Assembly (NCBI GenBank): GCA_950022655.1
Contig: OX465584.1
Span: forward strand, 43,382,723 to 43,446,722
Direction: 5' to 3'
Source of the DNA: Alentia gelatinosa
Taxonomy: Eukaryota > Annelida > Polychaeta > Phyllodocida > Polynoidae
Length of the DNA: 64,000 bases
The notes beneath the pieces were generated by a model, which was given only the letters and a program-made list of their open reading frames with translations, ran no database searches and had not been told where the DNA came from. Numbering within the stretch: the stretch's first letter is position 1; each line of letters opens with the position of its first letter. This document shows, in pieces, positions 1 through 12,240 of this stretch. A program made the translations under genes and the position numbers.

Positions 1-779
1 TAACGACAGTAATTTCCGAAATCGCTAACGCAAAGTGGCTGTATGTTAGATATTATTTCATAATAATATTTCCCACCGATGATTTAGCGTCTTAGAAGCA
101 ATAATCTGGTGAAATATGAAATAATAGCTCGCACACTTGCCATTTAGTGCAGGCGAATCCGGTAATCGCTGCGTTTCAAGTTGAGCTACAAGGATTTCGT
201 TTATATTTCGTCTGGCCAGAGACACTGGGACTGCGGGTAAATATATGAGTGTGAGTAAAACATTAGTGTGTATTTAGTAGATATAATTATGTATTTGTGT
301 GCCATCAATTAATTATGTATTTGTGTGCCATCAAAATCATAGATTTCAGGGGTCTGTTTAACATCGGACGAGCATTACTTTGCATGGACGATACGAGATA
401 CAGGGCGAGGGACGAGGTTCTGGGCGATTCTCGTCCAATGTGGTCGTCCAGGGCAGGGCCTATCGCTCGTACAGATTCTCCTACGTTTGACCTATATGAG
501 TCCATACGAGAGGTCGTCCACTGGAGGGGACCGTGACAGGCAGGGGACCAGTGAGTGGACGCTTCCCGCACCAAATATCAACTTCCGGGACCGTTTCAAA
601 AGGCAAAACAAACTGTAAAACCGACTCCCCCCATCCCCCCACTCCCTCGTATCGCCCCGACTCCCCCCCCCCCCCTCACCTCACAACTTGTTTAACACAT
701 TATGAATTCAAGTAAGGATAATCTAAACCTAAATTATGATGTCATACCGCCTTCAGTTCCAGTTAATCAGTTAGTTACC

Positions 780-1140
780 ATTAGCGCATTACCATTCTAA
801 CCCAGTCACCGCATTACCATTCTAACACGCTTACTGCATTATCGTGACCGCGTTACCATTTTAATAGTTGAATCTTTTCGTTCAAATGGATCACGTTAGT
901 TCTCCGTGGTAGGAAACATTTTTAATCCCGTTACCACATTACCGTTCTTTCTCATAACCAACTTACCATTCTAACCATGTTACTGTTTTATCCCCGTTAC
1001 CACATTACCATTTTAACCCTATTAGCACGTTAAAGAGGGAGAAGCGTTACCATTACCGAGCTCTGTTAACACAATAATTTTATCGTGATACGATTATTGT
1101 GTTACCTTTTAAACCTCATTATCACGTTACTGTTCTTACT
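780..1140. repeat. Degenerate TTACCATTCTAACC tandem array (copy 1)
   Basis: Irregular units of about 20-25 bp built from GCATTACCATTCTAACCC. The same array type recurs at 2205-2545, beyond the 63-bp array and the CACTA-like end. Confidence 0.75.
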
Positions 1141-1254
1141 CAGTGGCATCAGAATAGGGGGGCAGGGGGCGATCCCCCCCCCCCCCCCCACTTTTTTGCC
1201 AGCCCCCAAAAAGTCAGCACTTTAAAATTTAACTTAATCAAGTATAAAAACATC

Positions 1255-1676
1255 GAAAAATGTCAAAATCTAACCTTTTAGCATGCAATTATAGCTATAG
1301 CTTGTCAAAGTCTGGCATTTTAGTGTGCAATGATAGCTAAGGGCACCTCTTTACCAATACCAAAGTCTGACTAAGCCCTGACTTTTCACAGTAGAAAAGT
1401 GTGGAAATCTGACCTTCTACCATGCAATGATGGCTAAACCCTGACTTTTACCGTGGAAAAATGTCAGTCTGACTTTTTAGCATGCAATGATGGCTAAGCC
1501 CTGACTTTTCACCATTGGTAAATGTCAAAGTCTGACTTTTTAGTGTGCAATGATAGCTAAGCCCTGACTTTTCACCATTGATAAATGTCAAAGTCTGACT
1601 TTTTAGCATGCAATGATGGGTAAGCCATGACATTTCACCATTGATAAATGTCAAAGTCTGATTTTTAGTGTGCAAT
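1255..1676. repeat. 63-bp tandem repeat, about six units
   Basis: Units starting AATGTCAAAGTCTGACTTTT recur exactly 63 bp apart (1521, 1584, 1647), with more diverged copies before them. Because 63 is divisible by 3, the minus strand shows a 21-residue repeat in an ORF; this is a by-product, not evidence for a gene. Confidence 0.9.
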
Positions 1677-1677
1677 G

Positions 1678-2120
1678 CACTGCACGAAACCTACCGCTTT
1701 ACATATGTATCCGAAACGCGTCTAACAGTAGGATTTTGCGTCTAGAAGTTTGACCTGATATCTGTCGCGTAGACGCCTTATCTAGTGGCGTATATACATG
1801 TCCATGGTGCGGTCTTATATACGTCATATATACGCCTGATTTCGTTGTATATACACCACTCTCAAAAAGTTCCATTCTCTGCCACTTGGGGACACTACTG
1901 GTAGCATATTTCATTTGCCATTAACCATCCAAGTCTGTATTATATGAAAATTTATACCTAATTAAGTATAAATTGATTAATTACACATAGTAAACCTTGC
2001 ATTATGTTGTTTTTTTAATTGTTTTTCTAATAGATCTTACTTTCAAACACCATTTCAATGTGTGGACATTCAGGCTTACTATATAATAACCCTCTTCAGA
2101 CTTCAGGTTGAATCCTGAAA
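1678..2120 (+). mobile_element. CACTA-like element, left end only
   Basis: Starts CACTGCACGAAACCTACCGC and matches, with small indels, the left 400 bp of the complete element at 56049-57641, through TCCATGGTGCGGTCTTATAT to CCATTTCAATGTGTGGACA. No matching right end was found before the satellite arrays, so it is a truncated copy. Confidence 0.75.
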
Positions 2121-2130
2121 TCATCTTACC

Positions 2131-2192
2131 CCGTGTGAATGCGGCCGCACAGGTGTGAATGCGGCCGCACACATGTGAATGCGGCCGCACAT
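2131..2192. repeat. Three 20-bp units with GCGGCCGC cores
   Basis: GTGTGAATGCGGCCGCACA occurs three times in tandem, each with a NotI-type octamer, directly before a 17-nt poly-C tract. Confidence 0.85.
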
Positions 2193-2204
2193 GTTTCCCC
2201 CCCC

Positions 2205-2545
2205 CCCCCCCCCACCGCATTACCATTCTACCCCCTACGCTGCATTACCATGACTACTTAAACCCCTTTGCTATGTTACCATTTCCGCGTTATCATTCTA
2301 ACCCTTTTACCGAATAACCACTTCTTACCCCGTTATCAGTCTAACCCTGTTACCGCGTTGGCTCTCCGCATTACCATTCTAACCCTGTAACCACGTTACC
2401 CAGATCCTTATCCTTGTTACTGCGTTACCATTCTTACCGCATTAACATTTCTTACATGCTTATATGTATCTTTACTGCTGTTACTATGTTACCCTTCTGA
2501 TGCCGTTATGCCCTCCCGTTACCATGATACCATTACCGAAACTCT
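2205..2545. repeat. TTACCATTCTAACC tandem array (copy 2)
   Basis: Same degenerate units as at 780-1140, interrupted and variable in length. No coding signal. Confidence 0.75.
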
Positions 2546-3437
2546 TGAGTGCAGACTGTTGAGTGAGGACTGGTGAGTGAGGACTGTTGAGTGAGGACTG
2601 TTGAGTGAGGACTGGTAAGTGAGGACTGGTGAGTGAGGACTGGTGAGTGAGGACTGTTGATTGAAGACTGGTGATCGAGGACTGTTGACTGAGGACTGTT
2701 GACTGAGGACTGTTGAGTGAGGACTTTTGGGTGAGGATTGTTGAGTGAGAATTGTCGAGTAAGGACTGGTGAGTGTGGACTGATGAGTGAGAATTGTTGA
2801 GTGAGGACTGGCGAGTGTAGACTGATGAGTGAGGACTGTTGGGTGGGTACTGGTGAGTGAGGACTGGTGAGTGAGTATTGATGAGTGAGGACTGGTGAGT
2901 GAGGACTGGTGAATGAGGACTGGTGAATGAGGGCTGGTGAGTGTGGACTGGTGAGTGTGTACTGGTGAGTGAGGACTGGTGAGTGAGGACTGGTGAGTGA
3001 GTATTGGTGAGTGAGGGCTGGTGAGTGTGGACTGGTGAGTGAGGGCTGTTGAGTGAGGACTGGTGAGTGTGTACTGGTGAGTGAGGACTGGTGAGTGAGG
3101 GCTGGTGAGTGTGAACTGGTGAGAGAGGGCTGGTGAGTGTGGACTGGTGAGTGTGTACTGGTGAGTGAGGACTGGTGAGTGTATACTGGTGAGTGTGGAA
3201 TGGTGAGTGTGGACTGGTGAGTGTGGACTGGTGTGTGAGTACTGGTGAGTGAAGACCGATGAGTGAGAACTGGTGGGTACTGGTGAGTGAGTAGTGTTGA
3301 GTGAGGACTGTTGAGTGCAAACTGTTGACTGAGGACTGGCGACCTAGGACTGGCGACTGAGGACTTGTAAGTGAGAACTTGTGAGTGTGGACTTGTTAGT
3401 GAGAACTGGTGGGTACTGTTGAGTGAGGACTGTTAAG
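2546..3437. repeat. 14-bp satellite (GGTGAGTGAGGACT)n, about 890 bp
   Basis: About 60 variants of a 14-bp unit. The minus strand is stop-free for about 840 nt because the unit lacks stops in all three frames of that strand. The apparent Ser/His/Thr/Pro protein starts at a TTG codon, has no ATG and shows no domain, so it is treated as satellite and not as a gene. Confidence 0.92.
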
Positions 3438-3860
3438 TGTGTGTCGGAGGCGTACATCGTGATAGTGGTAGCACCACTTGACGATCGGAAAAGTTCCTAT
3501 CATAGCTAAACCATAGAGTACTTCCGACACGACACACGTGTTAGTCCATGTGAGGGATGGTCAGAGTGTGTCAGAGTGTATCGCAGTCCTTCTCGAAGTC
3601 CACTATCACATGCTTCAGCTTCAGCTAAGATACCCCTTTGGGGTGTCGTCCGTTTGCGAGACTTTGAGACGACCTAGGACAGTGTGGACGACATTCCTTC
3701 ATTGCACGAGGTTGTTGTTGAACGAGACTTTCTCATGGCAGCTCTCTCGTATCGTACAGGGCTCGTCCCTGGACGAGCGAGAGACTTGTTGAACGAGACT
3801 GGCTGGACGACCCCCGTACGAGCTTTCAAAGTCTCGTTCGTTCGATGTTAAACAGACCCC

Positions 3861-5797
3861 AGAATCGTAAAGTGTAGTATATGCAGCATTTCACAATGAA
3901 TGAATAGAGCCTCAGAATTATCACTGGATAGGTATCATTTGCCGGATATCCCAGTCACTGGATAACGGATAGGTCAGCAGGGGGGATGCACTCCGATATT
4001 AGCAGGTGCATTGCATGTAGGAGCAACCAATGAGGCTCTGACATTATCCCTAGTTTGACCAAGGTGGGCTGGCATGGGATGAGGCAGTTACACTATGATG
4101 AAAATCAAAAATGGGTGAAATGAAATAAAAAGGGGGTCCTCTGATGAATTAAGCAGAGTGGACAGAGAGAGAAATGAAGAGGGGAAAGGACAGAAAAAGA
4201 GAAAGGAAACCTGAGAGCTGCAAGAGGTTCCTATAGCAACATATTGGCAGGACGAGAACTGTTTAGACTATGCTCCCCATGCAGCATGACAGTAGTTACT
4301 GCAATAGACTCTCATTTCACGCCTCGTTGACTCATGCTGTCTTGTAAGTACCACCCCCATTTCACCCTTTTTTAATGGTTTTATTAGGGTCAAAAGCTAC
4401 ACCTGATAGACTTGCCGGGTTCGGCAACGGCCGATCTGCAACCCGGTCACTCTGATGTACAATATCACTTTTCATGAACATAATACATTAAATCTGCGGT
4501 GCAGGTATGTCAATGGGGTACATAAAGGTGTTAAATTATACTTTGTACAATTGGTGTCATGAAATGATGATTATCTCACCCTTGGTACAAGCTTAGCCAT
4601 AGGAATAACATTAGAAAAATATACTTAACGATCACCCTGGTAAAGTGACAATACTAAGCCATGGCCGTGGCGTAGTGAATTTGCTAAGTATATTCTGATT
4701 ATTCTGAAGTTGTGATGATATTTAATGTCATAGAAAGGGGTAAGATAAATCCAGAACCGCACTTGAATCGTAAAATAGACAATACTCCACTCGTTTGGCT
4801 GTGCCGTATATATAGTCGTCACTGGGCTTCGCCTCGATGACGATTGCGGCCCATCCAAACTCGTGGAGTATTGTCTATTTATACGATTCTCGATGCAGTT
4901 CTATATAAGGATGAGATGATTTCTACAGTTAAACAGTTCCACTCATATACGACCTTTGATAGTGTAGCTACCCTGAGTAACACCATGTGCACACCTGATT
5001 GCCATATTGTATTTGCAGCATTTATGCGCGGTTAGTTGTATCTGTCTCAAATCGTATTGTCGGGCCATTGGCTGGTCGGCTCATTGTGTAATCGTTTTAT
5101 CGTTTAACTGTTAATGTCGTTTAGAATCTGTCAGATTCCTTTGCATTGTTCTCTGTTCGTTTTACAGCACTCAAGTCCTAGGGGATATGACCATGTTTGA
5201 ATCCCAAAATAAAATCCCACGTTTATCATTTCACCCAAACTTTGACAAAAGTCGTGTCATTTCAATGATAGTGTAGTTGGCTAGTTGAGGGATCTCCTTA
5301 AGATGTCTTAGCAAATCCACCCCCTCCCCTCCCCAAGCTCGCTATGTCTGCGGCGGTCTCCTCCCACGCGAATCCTCTGAATTTAGAATCAGTTAACCGT
5401 TATTTACCCCACGAAGCAGGTGCAATTTTGTTACAAACGACGGGAGTAAAGAAATTGGTTAATGTTTCCCTAATGGAACATTGTGGTTTTAAATTGCTGT
5501 AGGCATGGGGCTGACGTGTCTTGAGTGGGTGGAGCTATGTATTCTACTGGGGTTTAGGCGTTTGAAGAATCTCGGCTAAAGCTATACTCAAGGTGCTATA
5601 CTAATATGACTCCCGTATTTACTGTTTTCTAAGTGTAGAGCAGATTCAGAGATAGAAAATGTAATTACCTTGATAACAAAAGAGTAATAATTACCTTTGT
5701 ATTTCGCATCATAACCTAGTGTAGAGTTGGCTGGTAATTAGAGACTATTCAGAAAGGTTCAAATAGACTGCTGCCACCTAATGAGCTATGACAGACC
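3861..5797. other. No gene recognised
   Basis: Mixed unique-looking sequence. At 4750-4880 a pair of inverted segments (ACAATACTCCAC at about 4780 and GTGGAGTATTGT at about 4864) forms a possible hairpin. No coding, RNA gene or element end could be supported. Confidence 0.5.
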
Positions 5798-5801
5798 TTA
5801 A

Positions 5802-6181
5802 AGGTCGGCGTCCACCAACCACAACAAGGCTACGACAATGGCTTCACAACAAGGGCCACAATTGGCCTATGAGGCATTGTCATGGTTGGTGGACCCTAGT
5901 TCCCGACAAGAATCTACAACAAGGCCATGATTGGAAGCTTGTCTGGAGCCTTCCGACAATGTTACAACAACATCAAGCATATTCAATTTTTCCCACAACT
6001 TGACCCTTGCCATGGAGTGTCATGGCATGTCACAGAGGTCTACGATAGGAAATTTTGGTGGAGCGTGCACTTCCCAACACGCCCCGACAACGCTGTCATA
6101 AAGCCCCCCCTTCTTACGACAAGGCTGCTACTTTCTTATTGGCGCTTGTTGTAGCCTTGTTGTGGTTGGTGGACGCCCCCC
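5802..6181. mobile_element. TTAA-flanked short inverted-repeat element (CGACAAGG family), copy A
   Basis: TTAA at 5798 and 6182 flanks ends that read AGGTCGGCGTCCACCAACC and, inverted, GGGGGGCGTCCACCAACC. The interior carries many CAACAAGGC/CGACAAGGC-type subrepeats and no ORF of note. The TTAA flanks resemble a piggyBac-type duplication (inference). Confidence 0.75.
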
Positions 6182-6467
6182 TTAACTCCCTGATATAAAC
6201 CTGCCCTCTCGCCACTGAGTCAACTCCAGCCGATCTAGAAGAATGGGTAATCCCTGTGTTCTAGGGTAACAGAAAGTAGTTCCGTAGTGAGTAGGAATGG
6301 GTGAAAGTTTAGCTCCGCATTCCTCTTCCCGGTTATATCACAACAGCATTCAAAAAGCAACAGATAATACCCGACTTTGGCATGAGCTGGAAGCTGAGAT
6401 GTTGCGTCGCTGGAGAGAAAAAATACAGTAATTTGAAGGCCACTTTGATTTAGCCCTAAATACATAA

Positions 6468-6612
6468 ACAATAATCGATGGTTTTGTGGACAGGCGGCCG
6501 TAAACCACGAGAGGTTGACGCGTAGTAATACACGAGCGCTAGCGAGTGTATTACGACGTCAACCTCGAGTGGTTTACAGAGCCGCCTGTCCACATAACCA
6601 TCGTTTGTTGTA
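6468..6612. repeat. Long near-perfect hairpin (GTTGACGCGTAGTAATA family), copy 1
   Basis: Arms of about 65 nt pair around a GAGCGCTAGCGAG loop. The core is GTTGACGCGTAGTAATACAC against GTGTATTACGACGTCAAC, and the outer arms are ACAATAATCGATGGTT and AACCATCGTTTGTTG. Related to 40122-40268. Confidence 0.88.
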
Positions 6613-7529
6613 TTTATTATCCATCTTTTCGTCAGAATTAAACCCATTAATTACCATATAAACGGGTATAACAATAGGGACTATTTCTTTGCTCTACAGC
6701 ACAAAGGGGCTATTTTCCCCGTATACCATGGTTTTGAGGCCGTATACCACAGGTTTGAATCCGTATACTACAGTTATGGTATCTGACAGGTGTTATACAA
6801 AGGGGCGTGGTTTACTGAATCCCCATACATCTTCAATGGAGTCTTTGTATACGATGGATAATAAATAAGGAGGAATGACGCCTTGAGGCATAGACCGCCC
6901 AGGACGAATGATGCCGAGGTTTTATTTCTCAAATAATTTAAGTTGTTTTTAAAAAAGAAATAATGTACCGATAAACTTAGGATTTCTTTACATAATGTAG
7001 GTTGTAGTGTTGTAATTGATTTTAAAGAAAGCTCAAATACTCTTTAAAATGGCATATCACATCACGTGATGAAACAAATCACGTGATGAAACAATCAAAA
7101 AGTCAACACTACACTGTGCATCATGTAGCATCGGATGTGCCTCTTTTTGCATCTTGGTAGGTGGGTGCCGGACCTAATGGGCCCAACACACCATGGATCT
7201 AGGCCTGAAGTGCATGCTGCGAGCACAAACACATCAGTTCGAGTCAACACAACATCCCATCCCACTCGTGGTAAGAGCTAGGATAATTTTAATTTTTAAT
7301 TTCTTATTTGTTAATTAACCAAAATAGCGCCAAGGTTGGCACTATCACATTTTTGCTCCTTAATCTCCGGATTCTTCGTCGTACATCTCGTTTAGTTATT
7401 TTTCATAAATGATATCATATATATACTAAACATAATTTAGTGAAGAGATAATATAAAAGAGAGATATAAATATAATATACACACATGAATAACAATATTG
7501 AGAGAAAAGCAAAGGAAAGTGCAACCTGG
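6613..7529. other. No gene recognised
   Basis: Contains a direct repeat of an 18-bp motif with CACGTGATGAAACAA near 7065-7090, and a palindromic CATCACGTGATG. Nothing coding is seen. Confidence 0.4.
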
Positions 7530-7650
7530 TCGAATTTCTGAGGCAGATTCTGAGGCCTCGATTCTTCAGACTTTGCAGTTTATTTCTCCATACATTTGCT
7601 GTCCCTTCAAATATGAAGCCATAGTACTCAAATAGCGGGCCCACGATCTG
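7530..7650 (-). pseudogene. LINE reverse-transcriptase C-terminal remnant
   Basis: The translation PLFEYYGFIFEGT followed by NKLQSLKNRGLRICL matches the post-palm segment of CR1/Jockey-type non-LTR retrotransposons (PLFEYxxxxW...LQxLQNRALRI). A stop lies a few codons upstream and no RT palm adjoins it, so it is a fragment. The LINE at 10390-11200 has the same segment (IPLFEYCSYRIEG). Confidence 0.7.
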
Positions 7651-9160
7651 CCTTTACACTCAGCAGGCTATGTCAGTGGATATCATGTCTAGCTTTGAAC
7701 GTGAATAGATGCTGGTTATCACGAGAATTAGAAATCCGATACCCTTTGGCTTTATTGAAAAAGAAGTATTACATTGTTCCAACACCCAGCCAACCGATTC
7801 GGCAAGATATCAAGAATACGTATATAAAAAATCCGATCACTCCCAGTATCGCATGCTGGGCTGAGTTGTCCCTACTAAGATTATTAAGAACAGATATTCA
7901 AATAAACTTTCAATTAGCTAACCTAATCAAATTGCTCCCTCTGTGTAGAAGAATAAACAATACTTCATTTCTTCATTAAATACACCCATGTCAGATTGAT
8001 CTGAAAAATGGCTGCCAAAATTCATGTCCATATTGTCTGACTAGGTAAGGCCTCAGAGTGCAAAGCATTATGAAATGTATTGATACTCGAAATAAGGAAT
8101 TCTACTGGTTTTGCACAAATAGTGGCAATGGAGAAATGTATGAAATATATTGAGACACCAAATTAGAAATGCCACCAGTTTAAAAGAAAATATGGCTTGT
8201 GGGGAAAAATAAACAAAAGGCTGAGGTTTCAGACAGGTAGCCCTGCATTTGACTGTCACACCTCAATATATATTGAATGAAAATGGATGAAATTGATATG
8301 TTAGTCTCCGAATTTAAGATTGCCAAGTTTATGTTCTAAGTTGTGCTTTATAAGTTAGTAACCGCCTATCGAACTTTTATAATCAAATAAGCTATCCAAT
8401 CAAGAAAATATTTCTTGTAACAGGTTGCATGTCTAAAGATAGATAGATTAGTGTTTTAAATGACTTTAACTTGCTATTTAGGATTTTGTTTTAATTTCTT
8501 CATTCCGTTGGGATCTATTACTAGACTCCGTGGTCGGAGAATAACTTTTTGCCAGCTAAGCTTCGTGTTTCAAGATCTGATGTTATCTAGAATTTGTTTT
8601 ATGCATATTTTGTCACAACTGTAGGTGTTTCGATGGTAAATTGGATTCATGCAAATTAGGATCTATGATCTTCCGGGGACATCCCTGAGATGCCTTGTGA
8701 AGAAAAATATTCTATTTCAATTTGCGGTGGGTCGGGCCTAAAAATATCACAGATTGACTAGATTATTTAACGCGATAGCCACAAACAGAGTCAGCCGCTG
8801 TCCATCTTGGAAGTGACAAGCGCTATGTGAAACCATAGAAGAGACTCCGTACGAGAGTATAAGGTTAGTAAATTGGCCAATTTACTTCATGAATCTCACT
8901 GTATTTCAAAGGAAATGAAATATCTAACGAAAAAATAAGATATGTAATTCTTGCAAAAATAAGTTGGGCGATTCTAAAGGACAACCAAAAAGGTTTTGGG
9001 GAGTTATTAACAACCTCACAAAGCTTATATAAAGCAATTATATAGGCTCAGGAAACGAATCCAAAAGACTAAGCTCCGCCCACCGTGCCTTTTGAGCATG
9101 CGCAAAGCAGAGCTAGCAGGTACAACTTTCAACTGGGAGCAGCGTGGAGCTGTGTGTACG
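7651..9160. other. No gene recognised
   Basis: AT-rich sequence with two short diverged direct copies near 8070-8160 (GAAATGTATTGATACTCGAA and GAAATATATTGAGACACCAA). No supported coding region. Confidence 0.4.
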
Positions 9161-9179
9161 GGTAGCCTGGCAGCCTGGC

Positions 9180-9470
9180 CTAGTTAGACTATAGGCCAGG
9201 TAACGGGTTCCATTTTTATGGTGCATTATTGGTAACGCTGTTGCATTGTGGGATTGCGCCACCTAAGCCTGTAGTGCGGCCACCACTCACCAGACGGCGT
9301 GTACACGGCTCAAGGTGGGCCTGTTGGAGGGTGGTGACTGAGGCAGGCTGAGAGCTGCCTGGGCGGCCGATCTGTGAGCGCTGCAGTGTGATCTGTTCTC
9401 GTGAGACATCGGCGCGAGAGCTGGCGAGTTGAAGGTCGTGCTAGCGTGACGTCAGAACCCGTTACCTGCC
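9180..9470. repeat. Inverted-repeat segment AGGTAACGGGTTC
   Basis: GGCCAGGTAACGGGTTCC near 9195 is answered by GAACCCGTTACCTGCCC near 9457, bounding about 260 bp of GC-rich sequence. It may be a MITE; no target duplication was established. Confidence 0.45.
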
Positions 9471-9630
9471 CCTTATTCATATGGGCAGGGAACCAGTCTA
9501 TGTGTACGGGCCGCCTATATGGCGTGTATAACACTGGCGACCTGTGCGACATACAGCTCACTTATGAGTACCAAGTGTAACTCTACAGACATGGCTGGGC
9601 TGCCTCAAAAACTCGGGGCGTCCTCAGCAC

Positions 9631-9830
9631 CATGGAGTTGTCCCATTACACTAATTCCATATAAGGAATACAGTAGACTGAGTAGCCAATGACTGCATTC
9701 GCAGTAAACCCCGACCTTCACCCTGACTTCCTTACATGATATTTTCTAGCGCCTTGGGACGGCTCTGCAGTCGAGAGTTGACCTACAATCTAATGGGCCA
9801 CAACCACCCTCTCAGTGCCCTGTGCACCCT
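9631..9830 (-). repeat. Dispersed repeat, inverted copy of 58085-58275
   Basis: GTTGTCCCATTACACTAA, TAGCGCCTTGGGACGGCTCT and CTACAATCTAATGGGCCACA match in reverse complement the segment at 58085-58275. The two copies are moderately diverged. Confidence 0.75.
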
Positions 9831-10389
9831 CATATAAGGCCAAAGCCTCTGCAGGGTGATTCACTCTACCCAGACAGATGGGAGAGTGAACATACCTCTA
9901 CCTGTGTACCCAAAGCCATGATTACTGACTTATGACAAGCAATACCAGCAGAACACTGGCCACAACAAGAAAATATGGTAACTAATACAATATATGCACA
10001 CGTATCTATGTATGTCTGTGTACCTTTATCTGTGTATCTCTATTTACACAGGAAAATCTCACTGTATTTTGCATGTTTTGCTAGCCAGGTGAGAGAAGGT
10101 TGGCAGGGCAGTGAGCCATGACATGAGGGTCAAGGTTGTATTTGTTCTGTAAAGGTTATTTGTAAACATGATATTTGTTGGAGGGAGGGGAGGTATCTAT
10201 GTAACTCTGTGTATCATGTGTCTCTCTTTATCCTACCCCCAATATAAAATCCCATAGGCTTAACATTTAGTTTCTGTATGCCACGCTGACTGGCATACAG
10301 AGTTTTATATGCCACTAGTGGCATACAGAACTACTACCACGTAATATTCCAAAATTGAGGAGATGTGGTAGGATAAAATCAAAACCTGA

Positions 10390-11200
10390 TTCGTTTTAAT
10401 CTTGGCCACAGCATGCCACTCCTGGAGTTTTGGCTTTTTGTTCTTTTTATTAACGACCTATGCGACGGTGTTCATTATTCCCATTTCTTTCAGTATGCAG
10501 ACGATATAGATCTATCTATACCAGACAGGAATCCTGATGTAGCATGCCAACAGCTACAAGCAGATTTTACCGGCCTAGAAATCTGGTGCATAGTCAAAGG
10601 TATGATGATAAATGTCTTAAAGACAACGGCGATGTCGTTCTGCTCCCAAGCTTCTGTGAAGATATGTCCAGAGGTTAGTTGATTCATATGGAAGAAATGT
10701 CACATGTAGTTCTTACTATAGATACCTGGGTGTATAGTTTAATAATTTTTTGACCTGGTTGAAGCAGTTGAATTCTATGTCCTAGAAGATCAGTGGGTCA
10801 CTTTTCAAGTTATCTAAACGCCGTAGTTGCTTGATTCTAGATGCTGCAGAGCGGATTTATCTGACCAATGTAATCCCCCTCTTTGAATACTGTTCATATA
10901 GAATTGAGGGCATGGAAAAACCCAAGCAATTACGCAATCGTGGACTACGCACAGTTATCATTAAATGGGTATTACTTTATAGCCAGTCCCTACTCTGATT
11001 GTGGGTTAGACCCTTGATATAAACATCGTTAAAATGACTGTTAGTTATGATGTTCAGAAACAAGTATAACAGCACCTGGCTCAATGACAAAAATCAATGC
11101 ACCCATACTAGAGACAGAATAAAGTTCTTCGACTTTTTACCAGGCTCTCTAGACCATCAGACTGACCAGCAGTACAAGAAGGCTATGGGACAATATCTTT
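10390..11200 (+). pseudogene. 5'-truncated LINE (CR1/Jockey-like) reverse transcriptase, broken
   Basis: From about 10413 the frame reads LFVLFINDLCDGV, then QYADDIDLSIPDRN with the RT catalytic YADD box, then DFTGLEIWCIVKGMMINVLK, the post-YADD helix. After a stop near 10678 the similarity continues in other frames (YRYLGV, LTWLKQLNSMS, IPLFEYCSYRIEG, LRNRGLR). The motif before LFVLFIND is damaged and no endonuclease was found. It is a dead, 5'-truncated copy of the family also seen at 7530-7650. Confidence 0.88.
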
Positions 11201-12240
11201 GAATACTTAGGTATTGTGGTCTCCAAGAATGAACAACATTACCATCCATCAATTCATCATAATTCGCCAGTCTGGCCTTTTTAATGCTTTGATTTTAGTG
11301 TATTAATAAAACCACATTATGTATAAATTGGACTCCAACCACTATATATCTTGAGAAACCCAAGAAATTGAGAGATGCTTGTTCTGAATTGATAAAATAA
11401 CAACAAATGTACAATACAACAGTTGGTCTGTGAGGTTATCCTAGTGTAGGAGCACTAGTCGATGAGGGGAGACAGCACGTTTGGGATACGGTACTTTATT
11501 TGTCACGTTTAAAAGATTAAGTTTAAAAGATGGAAATAGAATAACCTAAAGAGCAGGACCAGTAGCATGGAGAGGCCTTTTCAGTCATAAATAAAGTTGA
11601 CCACGACACTATTGTCTAGTAGGCGCACTTTTAGGGGACTACCATCCTGTCATCAAGGCAAAGGAGCTTTTCGATAAGCGGTTTCCCTTAAGTTTATCCA
11701 AATACCAAAGCATTTGATATTCCAAGAATAGCTAGGTATTCCAATGGTTGAGAACTCATTTCGAAATAGGATCCTGTTTCGAGATAAGATATGCCTTACT
11801 AAATCCATGCATCCTCGCATATCAATAAATACAGATTAATGTCAGTTTGAACATATATTTCTTCGGATCAAACCACTAAACAAAGACGTTTCATGACCAC
11901 TGTCTCCTTGTCAGAGACTTTCACTCGGTTATCTTTTTTCACATAATTTCGGAGTAAAACCCTCAGAGCCTCTAAAGTTCATATTTATCCAACTGGCAAA
12001 AGGTATATACACAAATTGACTACTTCGTCTATATATTCAACAAATGTGGTTCCCAGGCTCGCCAGTAGTAAATATATGTGGGGCTGTGCTGATTCCGGAT
12101 TTTTACTCTCTTTCCATGGTCGTCCAGCATTTAGTAGCCTGTCATCCCTCAGTCAAGTCAAGGGATAGCTTTTATCAACCAAATGGTGAAGAGAGGTTTA
12201 TACCGCTGCGGTTTATCCTTGGCTATCATTTATTGCTTGG
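11201..12240. other. No gene recognised downstream of the M13-like gene
   Basis: Probable 3' flank or 3' UTR of the M13-like gene on the minus strand. No further exon or element end was found. Confidence 0.4.
12229..12234 (-). other. Possible polyadenylation signal AATAAA
   Basis: AATAAA on the minus strand begins only 7 nt after the stop codon of the M13-like gene. If used, the 3' UTR would be very short; further AATAAA copies exist downstream (for example near 11492), so the real site is open. Confidence 0.25.

Larger units (their letters stand above)
349..3860. mobile_element. 3.5-kb element with 23-bp terminal inverted repeats, filled with tandem arrays
   Basis: GGGGTCTGTTTAACATCG begins at 349 and its inverse ends at 3860; the 23-bp ends match at 22 positions. 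Inside both ends (about 349-540 and 3540-3860) are further CGTCC/CGAGAC/CGTACGAG-type motifs in opposite orientation. The interior is non-coding: tandem arrays, poly-C tracts and one CACTA-like end. No clear target duplication was found. It could be a large foldback element or two ends of one family that flank unrelated arrays. Confidence 0.55.

Noticed and set aside
1448..1675. 75-codon repeated ORF
   Set aside because: Follows directly from the 63-bp tandem repeat, whose period is a multiple of three.
2484..3320. 278-codon minus-strand frame rich in Ser, His, Thr and Pro
   Set aside because: Produced by the 14-bp satellite, starts at TTG, no domain or signal; treated as repeat.
7695..7979. 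94-codon plus-strand ORF
   Set aside because: Starts beside the minus-strand LINE fragment and shows no motif; no support as a gene.
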